Assembly (NCBI GenBank): GCA_018398575.1
Contig: JAGTXZ010000005.1
Coordinates: 3,720,001 to 3,784,000, forward strand
Length of the DNA stretch: 64,000 bases
Reading direction: 5' to 3'
From: Ampelomyces quisqualis
Taxonomy: Eukaryota; Ascomycota; Dothideomycetes; Pleosporales; Phaeosphaeriaceae
Below, piece after piece: positions 54,311 to 64,000 of the stretch (within the stretch, counting starts at the first letter, position 1; each line of letters opens with the position of its first letter). The notes below the pieces were generated by a model that was not told where the DNA came from, searched no databases, and was given only the letters and a program-made list of their open reading frames with translations. The position numbers were made by a program, and so were the translations under genes.

Positions 54311-54925
54311 TCAAGTCGTGAAAAGCGTGTCTTCCTCGCGCAGGTACTCGCCGACATCAGCCTGTCTGAATGTGACAATGCCCGTCGGGTCCAGCTTCCT
54401 CGCTTCTGCCGTGCTCCTGGCGCTCACTCCGAAGCCGAGCGGGGTGTCGTTCATGCTCAACACCACGACACCCTGGTGCTCTGGGCAGTCCTCGCTCCAC
54501 CTCCCGACATGCGCCTTGAGCACATTGCCTCCATACAAAAAGGGCATTTCGCCGTTCGCCTTGACCCAGACCTTGTAACGCGCATGCGGCGCGATGACGG
54601 ACAGGGCGGTAATGTGTAGTCGGAACTTGCCGGTCTTGGTGAATTTGCCTAGACAGAGGCCGAGCGAGAGGAGGTTGTCGCGGGCGACGGACGTGGCGAG
54701 GTTGGCAAGCGATTCGCGGACATAGTAGACCCTTGAGCCCTGTGCGATTGTTAGCACGTGATCTTGCTTCGGCGTGCATGGCGCAGTGAAGTATACCTGC
54801 ACGCGAAAGACATTGCGATCTGAGCCGCCGGAGGGGTCGGCGATGAGATTTGATATGCCTTTTCCGCAGTACGACGCGAGCTTCTCGAAGAGCGTCTTGG
54901 TCTCGGGTTCTGTGAGCGGCCGCAT
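54311..54925 (-). CDS. NIP7: 60S ribosome biogenesis protein NIP7
   Basis: Two exons, 54925-54797 and 54739-54311, give 185 residues. MRPLTEPETKTLFEKLASYCGKGISNLI, then VFRVQ-GSRVYYVRESLANLATSVARDNLLSLG, CLGKFTKTGKFRLHITAL, FLYGGNVLKAHVGRWSEDCPEHQGVVVLSMNDTPLGFGV and IVTFRQADVGEYLREEDTLF are near-invariant in Nip7. The last 90 residues are a PUA RNA-binding domain. Nip7 joins pre-60S particles in the nucleolus and is needed for 27S pre-rRNA processing. The 57-bp intron (54740-54796) is a multiple of three with no stop, so an unspliced reading would insert 19 residues in front of GSRVYYV. Confidence 0.94.
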   Translation of the reverse strand: MRPLTEPETKTLFEKLASYCGKGISNLIADPSGGSDRNVFRVQVYFTAPCTPKQDHVLTIAQGSRVYYVRESLANLATSVARDNLLSLGLCLGKFTKTGKFRLHITALSVIAPHARYKVWVKANGEMPFLYGGNVLKAHVGRWSEDCPEHQGVVVLSMNDTPLGFGVSARSTAEARKLDPTGIVTFRQADVGEYLREEDTLFTT

Positions 54926-55117
54926 TTTACGAGAGTAGTGGTGAGAGTAAGTAACGCGGACGGCCGAGTTGCGGGAACTTTTTCTGGAGCGGAGCGCCCG
55001 AGTTCTGCCACCGCTTTCACCGAGCTCCACCTAAATTTCTTGTCGCTCTGTCCGCAAGCACCCTCCCCACCCCCCTCCCCCCCCCCTCTCACACGGCCAT
55101 TATACGCACACTCCGCC
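54926..55117. promoter_or_regulatory. Divergent promoter, NIP7 / NOC3
   Basis: Only 192 bp separate the starts of two genes that both act in 60S subunit assembly. A C-rich run (CCCCACCCCCCTCCCCCCCCCC, about 55065-55085) stands 30-50 bp upstream of the NOC3 start. Confidence 0.55.
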
Positions 55118-57163
55118 ATGTCGCGCACACCCGCTGCAAAGAGGCGGCGATTGTCGCCGCCCGAAGACGGCGCATACCCGATCCAGGCGCCCGCAGAGAA
55201 TCACAAGGAAGGCTTTTTGCAGAGCGCTGCGAAATGGGACCTCGAGCAGGACTACGAGAACCGGCCGCGCAAATTGAACAAGAAGAAGGAGAACAAGCGA
55301 TTGCCTGTCAGGACGGTGGAGGGGTGGGTTGCGCCGCCTGCTGCTGACGTCAAGGAAGAAGAGTCGGACAGCTTCCTGGGCTCCGAAGACGAGGAAGAGG
55401 CAGCACAGGCCGAGGATGAGCCGGTGGAAGAGCAGCAGCCCAAGGTACCGGCACGGCAGCAGATACTCGAGGCGAAAGAGGAGCTGGCGCGCATAGCCAG
55501 CTTGGTAAACGAGGACCCCGAGGAGCACATCCACGCGCTCAAGACACTCGCTGCAATCGCCGACTCGGAGAACACCACGGTCAAGAAGCTGGCACTGGCG
55601 ACCCAAGTGGCAGTATTCAAAGACCTGATCCCTGGCTACAGGATACGGCCGCTGTCGGAGGAGGCCATGGGCGAGAAGATCTCAAAGGATGTAAAGAAGC
55701 TGCGCACGTTCGAACAGAGACTTGTTACAGGATATCAAGACTACGTCAATCGCCTTGCGAAGCTGGCCAAGTCAAGCGGTTCACACAACGAGCAGAATGC
55801 GAGCTTGGCATCAGTCGCTGTTAGCTGCGCATGCAACCTAATCACGGCAGTACCGCACTTCAACTTTCGTGGGGAGCTGCTAAAGATCCTTGTTGGCAAG
55901 TTAAGCACCCGGCGGCCTGACGCTGATTTTGTGCGGTGTAGAGAAGCACTGGAAACATTGTTTGAGAATGACGAAGACGGCAACGCTTCACTGGAAGCCG
56001 TCACCATGTTGACCAAAATGATGAAGGGCAAGAACTATCATTTTGATGAGAGTGTCTTGAACACATTCCTGCACCTTCGGCTACTGTCAGAATTCTCGCA
56101 CAAAGCTTCGTACAACGCCGTCGACAAAGCGGAGGACGACCAACTCAGTGGAAGGAAGATGAAACAAAAGCGCGAGTTTAGGACCAAGAGGCTGCGAAAG
56201 GATTTGAAAGAGAAGAAAGCTATCGAGAAGGAGTTCAAAGAGGCGGACGCAGCTGTCAGCCACGAAGAGCGCGACAGGATGCAAGCAGAGACGCTAAAGA
56301 TGGTCTTTGTGGCATACTTTCGCATACTGAAGGCACGTTCACCAAGACTTATGGGTGCTGTGCTGGAAGGGCTTGCTCGCTATGCCCACCTAATTAACCA
56401 AGACTTCTTCGGTGACATCCTCGAAGCGTTACGAGACATCATTTCAACTGCGGAAGTTTCTGCAGCTGCAGCCGTCTCTGATGACGAGGATGAAGATGCA
56501 GAAGAATCCGATGACGAGAGCGAGGTTCCCGAGCGTAACCTCACTCGCGAGTCTCTTCTCTGCGTTATCACCGCCTTTGCTCTCCTCGAGGGCCAAGACG
56601 CAGCGAAATTTGCATCAGCACAGAAGCTTGACCTGAGCTTCTTCATCACACATCTCTACCGCACACTGCACCCTGTGTCACTGAACCCAGATATCGAGCT
56701 AAGCTCCAAGTCTCTCCACCTACCGGATCCAAATACACCCGAGTCCCGCATTCCAGCCAACAAGATTAACGTCCAGACCACTATCGTTCTTCTGATTCGC
56801 TCGCTATCTTCGGTTCTGCTACCCGCGGCATCTCTACGCGCTGTGCCACCTCTACGTGTCGCTGCATTCGCAAAACAGCTCATGACGATTTCCTTGCACC
56901 TCCCCGAGAAGTCCTGCACTGCTATGCTCGGTCTGCTGAACCGAATCACAAGAAGCCATGGCAAGAAAGTGGCACCACTATGGAACACAGAAGAGCGAAG
57001 AGGAGACGGTGTTTTTGATGCGCTCAAGGGTGAGGTAGAGGGCAGTAATGCCTTCGCGGGAACCGTTTGGGAGGGAGAGCTATTGAAAAAGCACTTTGCA
57101 CCCAGTGTTAGGGAAGCTGTCGGTGGCATAGACAGAAACGTCAGAGAGGCCATGAAAGGTTAA
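55118..57163 (+). CDS. NOC3: Nucleolar complex protein NOC3
   Basis: One exon of 681 residues from MSRTPAAKRRRLSPPEDG; an upstream in-frame start near 54938 lies in the promoter and is rejected. A basic N-terminus is followed by VRTVEGWVAPP, an acidic patch (SFLGSEDEEEAAQAEDE), then the NOC3 domain (RQQILEAKEELARIASLVNEDPEEHIHALKTLAAIA) and KLALATQVAVFKDLIPGYRIRPL, a signature of the family. Helical repeats and a Lys-rich coiled stretch follow, then the CBF/MAK21-type region with LEGLARYAHLINQDFFGDILEALRDII and an acidic insert (SDDEDEDAEESDDESE). Noc3 works with Noc2 in moving pre-60S particles to the nucleoplasm and has also been linked to replication initiation. Confidence 0.92.
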   Translation: MSRTPAAKRRRLSPPEDGAYPIQAPAENHKEGFLQSAAKWDLEQDYENRPRKLNKKKENKRLPVRTVEGWVAPPAADVKEEESDSFLGSEDEEEAAQAEDEPVEEQQPKVPARQQILEAKEELARIASLVNEDPEEHIHALKTLAAIADSENTTVKKLALATQVAVFKDLIPGYRIRPLSEEAMGEKISKDVKKLRTFEQRLVTGYQDYVNRLAKLAKSSGSHNEQNASLASVAVSCACNLITAVPHFNFRGELLKILVGKLSTRRPDADFVRCREALETLFENDEDGNASLEAVTMLTKMMKGKNYHFDESVLNTFLHLRLLSEFSHKASYNAVDKAEDDQLSGRKMKQKREFRTKRLRKDLKEKKAIEKEFKEADAAVSHEERDRMQAETLKMVFVAYFRILKARSPRLMGAVLEGLARYAHLINQDFFGDILEALRDIISTAEVSAAAAVSDDEDEDAEESDDESEVPERNLTRESLLCVITAFALLEGQDAAKFASAQKLDLSFFITHLYRTLHPVSLNPDIELSSKSLHLPDPNTPESRIPANKINVQTTIVLLIRSLSSVLLPAASLRAVPPLRVAAFAKQLMTISLHLPEKSCTAMLGLLNRITRSHGKKVAPLWNTEERRGDGVFDALKGEVEGSNAFAGTVWEGELLKKHFAPSVREAVGGIDRNVREAMKG

Positions 57164-57921
57164 GATTACAGCCAAAATACTAAACGCTTAGTGACCCGAA
57201 TAAACCACTACTCAGGAAGCGCTTGTATCTCACGCGCTCATGCATCTCATTGATTTTACGCATGGTTAAACAAGCCGACCGGCATGATGCTGTCTCAAAG
57301 AAATCTAACGTCCATTCCAGAGCAATCCTCACCATGACAGTATTATCTTGAATGTGTCATGGCAGTACATGACTCGACAAAGAGCAAAATGGTCTATTCA
57401 CGATCCACACAAGAGTGGATCGCAATGGATTCATCTTGGTAAACATGGACGCAAAAGAGACGCCATATGGCCCTCTCGAGGAGCACTTTGAAAACGTCAA
57501 TGTTCAGCAATGCTATGTCGAACCAGGGATCGACTTGAACGACTATGGACTTGATCATACCTACAAGCTTGGGGTTAAGTATCTGTCAGCTGCAATCTAT
57601 GAGCAGGGTTTGGGGAGCGGGTATCGACCGACCAACTGGCTGCATGAGCTTATTTGCGCTACTAGAGGGGCGGGTCTGTTTCTTCAACTTTGATTGAGGC
57701 TTGAAGTTTCTATTTGTTGCGCAAAAGCAACGCTATGGGCAACAGCTTTTGGGGCCGAGAAGACGTGCAGGAGGGTGACTATTGTACAAGTCTATTCTTT
57801 GCCGCCCATGGGCCGCCTGCTTCTCAAAATCTTTATCTCTGTCTTTCATAGTCTTTCCCTCGTCTCCCGTGTCCGCAGTTCCTCTTTGCGCCGTACAAAA
57901 TCAAAACTCTCCTTCGGAACC
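57164..57921. other. Intergenic region, no firm gene
   Basis: A 92-codon + frame at 57415-57693 (MDRNGFILVNMDAKETPYG) has a coding look but no recognised family, so it is left out. The rest is plain. Confidence 0.35.
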
Positions 57922-58914
57922 ATGTCAATTCCTGACTTCGACACAAATCAATGGTACCAAATCTGCCTTGGCAATGGCAAAGAACAATGTCTCATTGGCA
58001 CAAGCCTATTCAACGCGAGCACCACCAAAGGCGCCGTGTTCATGCCACCCAATGAAGAATCCGCAACCGTTCAACGTTGGCAAGTCGTCCCCGTCAAAAT
58101 CAATCAGACAACGCGTAAATCTTACGCACGAAAAACAGCGGAGCAAATGGGTTTATGGGCATAGGCTATTGTGCCAACGAAGAAAGCGAAGGCATGACGC
58201 GTCCGTCGATGTTCAGAGGCGATGTTGTGGACAACAACGTGTATTGGAATTTCGGTAGTTGGGGAGACGGGATGTTCTACGTCACAAACGGGATCAACGG
58301 AACGTATCACTTGAACAAGAAGAATAATGGCATCATGGCTATGAGTAGGGACATTGCCGTGCCGCAGAATGGCCAACGATTTAGCTTCGAGGCTGTTGCT
58401 AAGATCGACAATGAGAAGTACTCAAGCGTGCATGTAGTTTCCCTAGCACCCTTTTGCAGGATCGCGATATTGATTCGTGGACAGTTGATCGGAGTCTCTT
58501 CAACATCAGCAGGGAGCAGTACAGTTTCCGCCATCGCTACCGCGACATCCACGCCCGCCTTGGCCACATCATCCTTGTCCTCACCCACCGCTTCGGTTGA
58601 TGCCCAGTCTAATGCATCCTCGTCTGGGCTTTCCATAGCTACGAAATCGAGCATTGGTGTTGCAGTAAGAGGCGCAGTCCTGATCGCGCTGGTTGCCCTG
58701 GGACTCTTCTGGAGGAAGCGCAAGCAGCAGTTTCCGCAGCACGCCATACCACAAGAAACGGGATATGGTGTGCACAGTACGAGACATGAAATGTATCACG
58801 AAAGTGCTACGAAACACGAAATGTCGTCGGCAAGTGTGGTCGAAGTGCCGCTCCACGAGCGGCCTGCCGAATTGCCTGGCTACGTTCCCTCGAATGCAAC
58901 GCGGTGCCCTTAAT
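57922..58914 (+). pseudogene. Lectin-like single-pass membrane protein gene with a probable frameshift
   Basis: The first frame from 57922 (MSIPDFDTNQWYQICLGNGKEQCLIG) runs to 58164. Homologous sequence then goes on in another frame (LRTKNSGANGFMGIGYCANEES, VYWNFGSWGDGMFYVTNGINGTYHLNKK) to 58914. The switch must fall near 58105-58120. The only splice sites there would make a 24-bp intron, so a one-base lesion is likelier. The extracellular part resembles fungal ricin-B-like or beta-trefoil proteins, a Ser/Thr-rich stalk follows, then one membrane helix (IGVAVRGAVLIALVALGLFW), a basic stop-transfer RKRKQQ and a cytoplasmic tail of about 70 residues. Family placement is tentative. A sequencing error could also explain the shift. 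Confidence 0.5.
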
Positions 58915-60265
58915 AGACCGGCCTAGCATTCAGCCTCAAAAACTTGGGACTGAGACCCAGGCAGTGTATAGCGGCACCCAAGAGCAAGATATGCATTGCA
59001 GACGTGGCTATACGAGCACATGTCGTGTTAAGAACTTAGAAGTGTTCCATGCTTTCTGGACTGTCGAGCGAATCAAGGCTCATATCGCCACAATTATTCT
59101 CAGAAGCATAACACATACCAAAAGCTTGTCAGGATCAGCTTTGGGCCCGGCGTCGAAAAGTTCTGTCGATCCAGATTTCCCTCTCGCTTTTCTTGGGTGT
59201 CAGATTAATGTAAAGAATCTTTGGAAATCCCTCTTGATTTCAGGACCGAGGGAAAATCCAGGAGGCGGCGCTGACTATTCATGCTACTTGGACCGCTGTG
59301 TGCTCTATTGAACCTTCGATACGTGAGGTGTGGACGAGGCAAGTCTCGCACCACAGCTCTGCATGGTGCCAGGGTTTAGTTGTCGTAACACGTCCATGCA
59401 CGGGACCGAAAATCACGCGCACGTAAAGACTACTTTGGCTACTAGAATATATCTTAAAGACACTTCTCAATCTTGATTCGGTTGCAAGACACCGAGGTGC
59501 AGAAGCGGTTTGGTCTCGACATACTCAGTATGCTGAAATTTTGTCAGAAGCGCATAACACACCTTTCTTTCAGCAGTGAATCGTCTTACCTGAACTGCGC
59601 CACGACAATCGCCACAGTGGGAACACTAAACAGAAAATTCAATTTCCAAATGTTTACTATGCTGTCACATATATTAAGCTTGGTCTCCTTGTACACTAAA
59701 CGTCTATCATGGATGGATACCTCATCAGATGCCGTCTTGGCAGCAGTAACGCCTAAGAGGATTCTTTGTGTCTACTGTACAGCAGCAGCATCACCTAGCT
59801 CCCTGTCGAAGAAGGCTTCATGTTTCGCGTACTGTTCACATTCTCAAAAACATCGCCTATACTCTCTAGCTCTTGGAGCGCAGGATCTAGAGAATATATG
59901 CACATCTCGATCTCATCGCATCTCAACGTCTCACTCCCAGATTTCCTCCATTGTATCCATCTCACTACCCCACAGTTAACACAACATCCAGGTCGTTCTG
60001 TATTGACTCGTGCATCTACCAATCCTGTCACGCTGCACTCATCTCCCATCATACACGTCTCCTACATGCTGACCATACATAATCCAATCAAGCTTCCATC
60101 TACACTTGGTATCCTCCTGTTCTGCCACTACGAAGGCATGATCCGAGTCCCAGGGGCCGACTCGCACGCACTTGGTAGTGAAGGGTCTTTGAGGTTGTAG
60201 ATGTTATAAAGGGGATGTATGGTCGTGGTGTGAAGGGTTCAGTCAGTTGAGTTATCCACTCTGTA
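58915..60265. other. Intergenic region, no firm gene
   Basis: About 1.35 kb with several short frames. A - strand frame at 60052-59795 (residues such as VRWIQWRKSGSETLRCDEIEMC) looks faintly coding but has no recognised family. No RNA gene or repeat is seen. Confidence 0.35.
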
Positions 60266-61569
60266 ATGATGAAGGGAAGTCTTTCGCCCAGGGCGTTGTA
60301 CGCTCTCTTTGCTTCTTTGTCGCTGCTTCACGTTTTTTGTGCTGCGGATGCGGTGTCGGATCTGGTGGACAAAGAACGTCCCAATATCGATGCTGCGCTT
60401 GCGAAGTTGACGACATGTACCAGGGAGAAGCTACGAGTGCGTAAAGAATGGTAGGGTCATCGCATAATGTTGATTACATGATGCTTTACTGACATGGAGT
60501 TTTAGGGAAAGCATCAGTGTCGCTGGGAAAAGGTAATGGCCGCAGTGCACCACAAAAGCACCTGCGAAACTCCCTTCTACGACATATCCGGGAGCAAAGA
60601 CCCATTACGATGACTTTGTCGTTGTTCACATGAAGAACACCTCGACTATCCATGGAACAGGCAACTTCCTCTCGCGGCACACGGACTACATATGGGCATA
60701 TGAACAAGCCTTGGTAAAAGAGTGCGGATACAATGGCACACAATCGTACTGGGAATGGTCCAAGTAGCCACACCTGAGACCTCACCAATCCTCGATGGCT
60801 GTGAACGAGCATGGGAAGTCAAGGAGAAAAGGTTGCGCACAACAGCAATGGGCTGAAGCCTGCCGGTGAAGGCGGTTGATGTATTGCGAAGGGTCCGTTC
60901 AAGGACATGAAGGTTAACCTTGAGCATGTCTTGCCACAATTGGTATGCTTCTGACATCTTCTGGTGTCGAGATCAACTACAACTAGTCCCTTGGCCGCAA
61001 TGGGTGACACTGACCCTCCGCGCAATTCCCAAAGCAACGGATATGGCTATAACCCTCGCTGCATCAAGCGCGACGTTAGCGGCTACCTTCTACAGCGCGA
61101 CTCACATATGCAAAGGTTGCAGCTCTTATCACCAACAGCAAAACCATCGGCCCGTTCCAGGACACCATGCAGGCTGGGACTGGCGTACACAGCGCTGGAA
61201 ATTTTACCGTCAGCGGCGATCTAGATAGTGGTACGCTTACCTCTCCACCACAACTCGCGACCAGGCAGTCAATGTTACAATGCTAACACACACGTCAGAT
61301 TTCTGAACGTCACCCGGTGACCCATACTTGTTCCTTCATCACTCCCAGATCGACAGGGTTTGGTGGATCTAGCAAGCAAAGGACTTTGAGAACAGACAGC
61401 AGGTTATCGCCGGCGGAACATCTTTGATGGCACGTGGATGGGTGGCGGTCGAGCACAGTGCCTGGAAGACAATATTGACCTGGAGGTTTTGAACGTGGAC
61501 GGCAAGGCGTACAAGATCAAGGAGTTGGTCAGCACGATTGGCGGGCCGTTCTGCTACATCTACAAGTAA
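60266..61569 (+). pseudogene. Decayed secreted tyrosinase gene
   Basis: Pieces of a short fungal tyrosinase lie in order but in different frames. They are: a signal peptide and start (MMKGSLSPRALYALFASLSLLHVFCAAD); KAPAKLPSTTYPGAKTHYDDFVVVHMKNTSTIHGTGNFLS with copper-A-like His; ECGYNGTQSYWEWSK; NSQSNGYGYNPRCIKRDVSGYL; VAALITNSKTIGPFQDTMQAG; the copper-B block PGDPYLFLHHSQIDRVWWI; and a tail VDGKAYKIKELVSTIGGPFCYIYK. At least four frame changes occur. A TAG at 61370-61372 replaces the Trp of the WWIWQ motif, and a TGA interrupts GEGG-CIAKGPF near 60869. Intact tyrosinases oxidise monophenols and diphenols to quinones for pigment or secondary metabolism. Confidence 0.85.
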
Positions 61570-62812
61570 ACGCGATGGTAGGGTGACATCAGCGCTCCTG
61601 AGATATCGATAAAGTTTGTATGTATACATCACGAACGAAAAACTGCAGTCTCTGATACTTGTTAGCCAGCATACAATAGAATTGATGAAAGAACGAAATG
61701 AACGAATAAGTGATTTGATTTGGCCCTCAGATTAGCTCTCCTGCTGTCCTCAGAAGGAACCGCAGATTTTTGTCGTCAGCTATGCAGCCCGATCGACAAG
61801 CATCCGGGCTCCTCAACTCGACTTTGGCTTTATATGCCTCACCTCTATGGCGAGACATCATCACTGGGCCCTTTCAATCTGCGATTGAACAAATCTCTCT
61901 ATAAAGAAAGACACCCACGTACAATCGACCTCCAGACCCACGGCCCCAACGACAATGACGAGACATCCCCACATTGACAGTGCCAAAGGCAAAGGCGCTC
62001 GGATTGAAAACTACATTTTCCATCGTCAGTAGCGAGCACGTCCTCCAATCTTTCGAAAGGTAGTACGGCGCTTCGACCCTTTTACTTTTTCCTCAACGCG
62101 CGATGGGGACGGTTGAGGTGGGGTGATGAACAGAAAAATTGACCCAGCAGCTTGCGAAGACGCTCCTCATCGCGGTGCAATGACAAAGTAGCGACATGGC
62201 TCATCATGAAAAGATGGCGCACTCCCTCCGCTTTCCGTTCTTGTTTGTCATGCAGTGAGACGCTGGGTTGATTAGACCACGGCGTGACCTTGTGACTTGA
62301 GGTTGTCGTTCACGGGGATCTGCTTGTGATTAGTGTGGGTCTCATTCAATCATTTTATCACAGTATCTGTGCTAATGCAAGGCTGTAGAGGCGGTTTTCA
62401 AGTGGACTTACTCGCATCGCGGGTTGTGGGTGTTTGGAGGAGAGTCTTGGGCGACGCGAAGATTGTCTTAGTGTCGGCGCGTCATCACGGGCCACGCTAG
62501 TGACGTAAGCGCGCTCTAACCTCTTCAGTCGAACTCAATCAAACCTCCAACTTCACCACACATGCACCCGCGTTCACCCTGAGGGGGCCTTTTGCTCTGA
62601 CAACACACGTTCGAGGAAACTAATTGCGAGCTATAGGCTGATCCATACAGCCCCTTTGGAACCTGTCTTCTAATGACAATACATGCTGAGAAGAAACCCT
62701 GGTGAGACCGAAGATAATTTCTTACCCCTACCGGAGGCTACTGCAAGACTTTAGTGTAAAGATTCAAGCCTGAGGATGGTCTTGTGCACCAATAAATTAG
62801 AACAGCTCTCAT
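61570..62812. other. Intergenic region, no gene seen
   Basis: About 1.2 kb between two pseudogenes. Small frames exist, none supported. Confidence 0.4.
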
Positions 62813-64000
62813 TTAAGCATCAAGAGCCGACACGTCCTCCCGAAAGTTCAGCCTGATCTCGAAAGGTTCCCTCCCTACAACTGAGAATGCCAGTTGCCAC
62901 TCCCAAAGAAGCTTCCAGCCTCTCTATCAATCGTCTGCAACCAGAACTTCTACACCAATATTGCCAAGAAGAGATGCAGCTCAGCCATGGCGAGCGGTCT
63001 CCCAATGCACCACCTTGGACCAAACCCGAATGTTTGTACAGCGCCAAACTGGTCATCTGCAGGGGCAGGATCCTCGCTAAGCCAACGCTGGCCCGCTGGG
63101 TAGAAATGCATTGGGCTTATGGAAAATCTTCCGCGAACGAGACAATAAGCGGATGGATGTTGACATACGTAACACCAAGGATCCAGTGGCCTGATACCGA
63201 ACATCCCTCGGGAGGAGCGATGCAAAGCACTCCTACTGCCCTATAAAAGGTCAGTAAGAAACAGTAATAATCGCCTTGGGCCGCTTAGGTTGGGTCACAC
63301 ATTCGAAATCCTTCTTTGATGACAGCATCGAGGTATCCCAGGTCAAATCACTTTCGCTGGCAAAGGCCGACCACATTCCGTTGGTTAGTAGCGAGCTAAT
63401 CCGTATTATTAATGAGGTAACTTGTAGTGTCGCTAAGGACTCTCACCGTGGACTCTCTTCCAGCGACGATGATGAGACTGGAAGTAGCGTGCAGTTTAGA
63501 CAACTTCAGCCCTTTGATCCCTTCATAATCGCGTTGGATCATGAGATCAAATTGGGCTTCTCTTGCTCTTGACTAAGTTGGTGATCGATTTTGTTAACCG
63601 CAAGCTGCTAGCGTTGCTTCTGCTTCGCTCGCCATCACGCTTTGCGGCATGCACAGTGCTAGGAGCCCAGCTAAGCTAGGATAATATCGCAGTAACGCCA
63701 TATAGGTAACGTGTCCGATAGAGTTCAAGATAAACGCAATCCAAGTATAAAGCTCATATGTCTCCACGCATCCGAATGATTCACCACAGCCCATGTCTCC
63801 AACCAGATCGAATGCAGCAAAGGCAAACTACTACACTATATTAACTACTGCGTCATTTGGAACCTTAGACACAAGCTTATAAAGTTGGCCAATGAATGCA
63901 GCTACATGTTTCTGGATAATTGGCTCTTGTTGACGCACCGCCTTCTCCGTAAAAGCAGGTTCCATAGCCTTGCGGAACCTTGCATGCACTTTTGGATCGA
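62813..64000 (-). pseudogene. Cytochrome P450 pseudogene, continuing past the window edge
   Basis: Read from the right edge: DPKVHARFRKAMEPAFTEKAVRQQEPIIQKHV (C-helix region), two adjacent TAG codons at 63833-63828, then FAFAAFDLVGDMGCGESFGCVETYELYTWIAFILNSI. Next comes an I-helix-like piece with AGRESTVRVLSDTTSYLINN followed by a stop, then DAVIKEGFRMCDPT of the K-helix region. Then come HPSAYC...MHFYPAGQRWLSEDPA, the heme-binding loop FGFGPRWCIGR (Cys ligand present) and a tail PFEIRLNFREDVSALDA to a stop at 62815-62813. Multiple stops and frame changes rule out a working enzyme. The family resembles fungal secondary-metabolism P450s. The N-terminal anchor would lie outside the window. Confidence 0.88.

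Noticed and set aside
1..64000. CRISPR arrays, bacterial operons, riboswitches
   Set aside because: Spliced eukaryotic genes throughout; no regularly spaced direct repeats of CRISPR size.

Overview
The window is nuclear DNA of a filamentous ascomycete (Pezizomycotina, most likely a dothideomycete). The evidence is short GT-AG introns of about 45-80 bp, dense genes on both strands, and clear fungal orthologues: PEX8, BUD4, SET9, MRH4, UTP16, SFC1/AcuL, a FHIP-type protein and a HET-domain protein. There is no bacterial, viral or plasmid signal.

Layout. 0.4-3.2 kb: a TMEM170-type membrane protein (with a GC-AG intron) head-to-head with PEX8. 4.3-6.1 kb: a 2-Cys peroxiredoxin with a very long C-terminal extension. 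6.4-7.1 kb: a decayed kinase-like gene. 7.9-10.8 kb: a FHIP/RAI16 endosome-transport adaptor. 11.8-17.8 kb: the mitochondrial carrier SFC1, twinfilin, UTP16 and a Sel1/TPR-like protein. 18.7-20.5 kb: an isochorismatase-family pseudogene and a hypothetical gene. 20.6-23.6 kb: ETF-beta and VMS1. 24-30 kb: a gene-poor accessory stretch with a HET-domain gene, a small neighbour and gene remnants. 30.1-37.6 kb: OMA1, a small membrane protein, SET9, mitochondrial uL14, RPB9 and PIN1. 38.8-42.8 kb: two low-complexity proteins. 43.6-50.4 kb: BUD4 head-to-head with MRH4. 50.4-52.2 kb: a minisatellite and a diverged tandem repeat whose units each carry a MADS-box-like site. 52.2-57.2 kb: a CCHC zinc-knuckle/coiled-coil protein, NIP7 and NOC3. 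57.9-64 kb: decaying accessory genes (a lectin-like membrane protein with a frameshift, a tyrosinase pseudogene and a P450 pseudogene cut by the window edge).

Themes. Six pairs of housekeeping genes share divergent promoters. Two pairs join related functions: NIP7/NOC3 (60S ribosome assembly) and RPB9/PIN1 (RNA polymerase II). Several products act in mitochondria (SFC1, ETF-beta, OMA1, uL14m, MRH4, VMS1), others in peroxisomes (PEX8) or in polarity and transport (FHIP, BUD4, twinfilin). The accessory patches hold pseudogenes in which conserved Trp codons have become TGA or TAG, a transition pattern that fits RIP-like mutation or neutral decay.

Exon coordinates were worked out by hand: I required canonical splice sites, intact reading frame and agreement with recalled family sequences. 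No database search was run. I did not find a clearly new biological system. The most unusual items are the MADS-site repeat array, an open Cys-rich frame inside an RPB9 intron, and the zinc-knuckle/coiled-coil gene fused to an unknown C-terminal domain.
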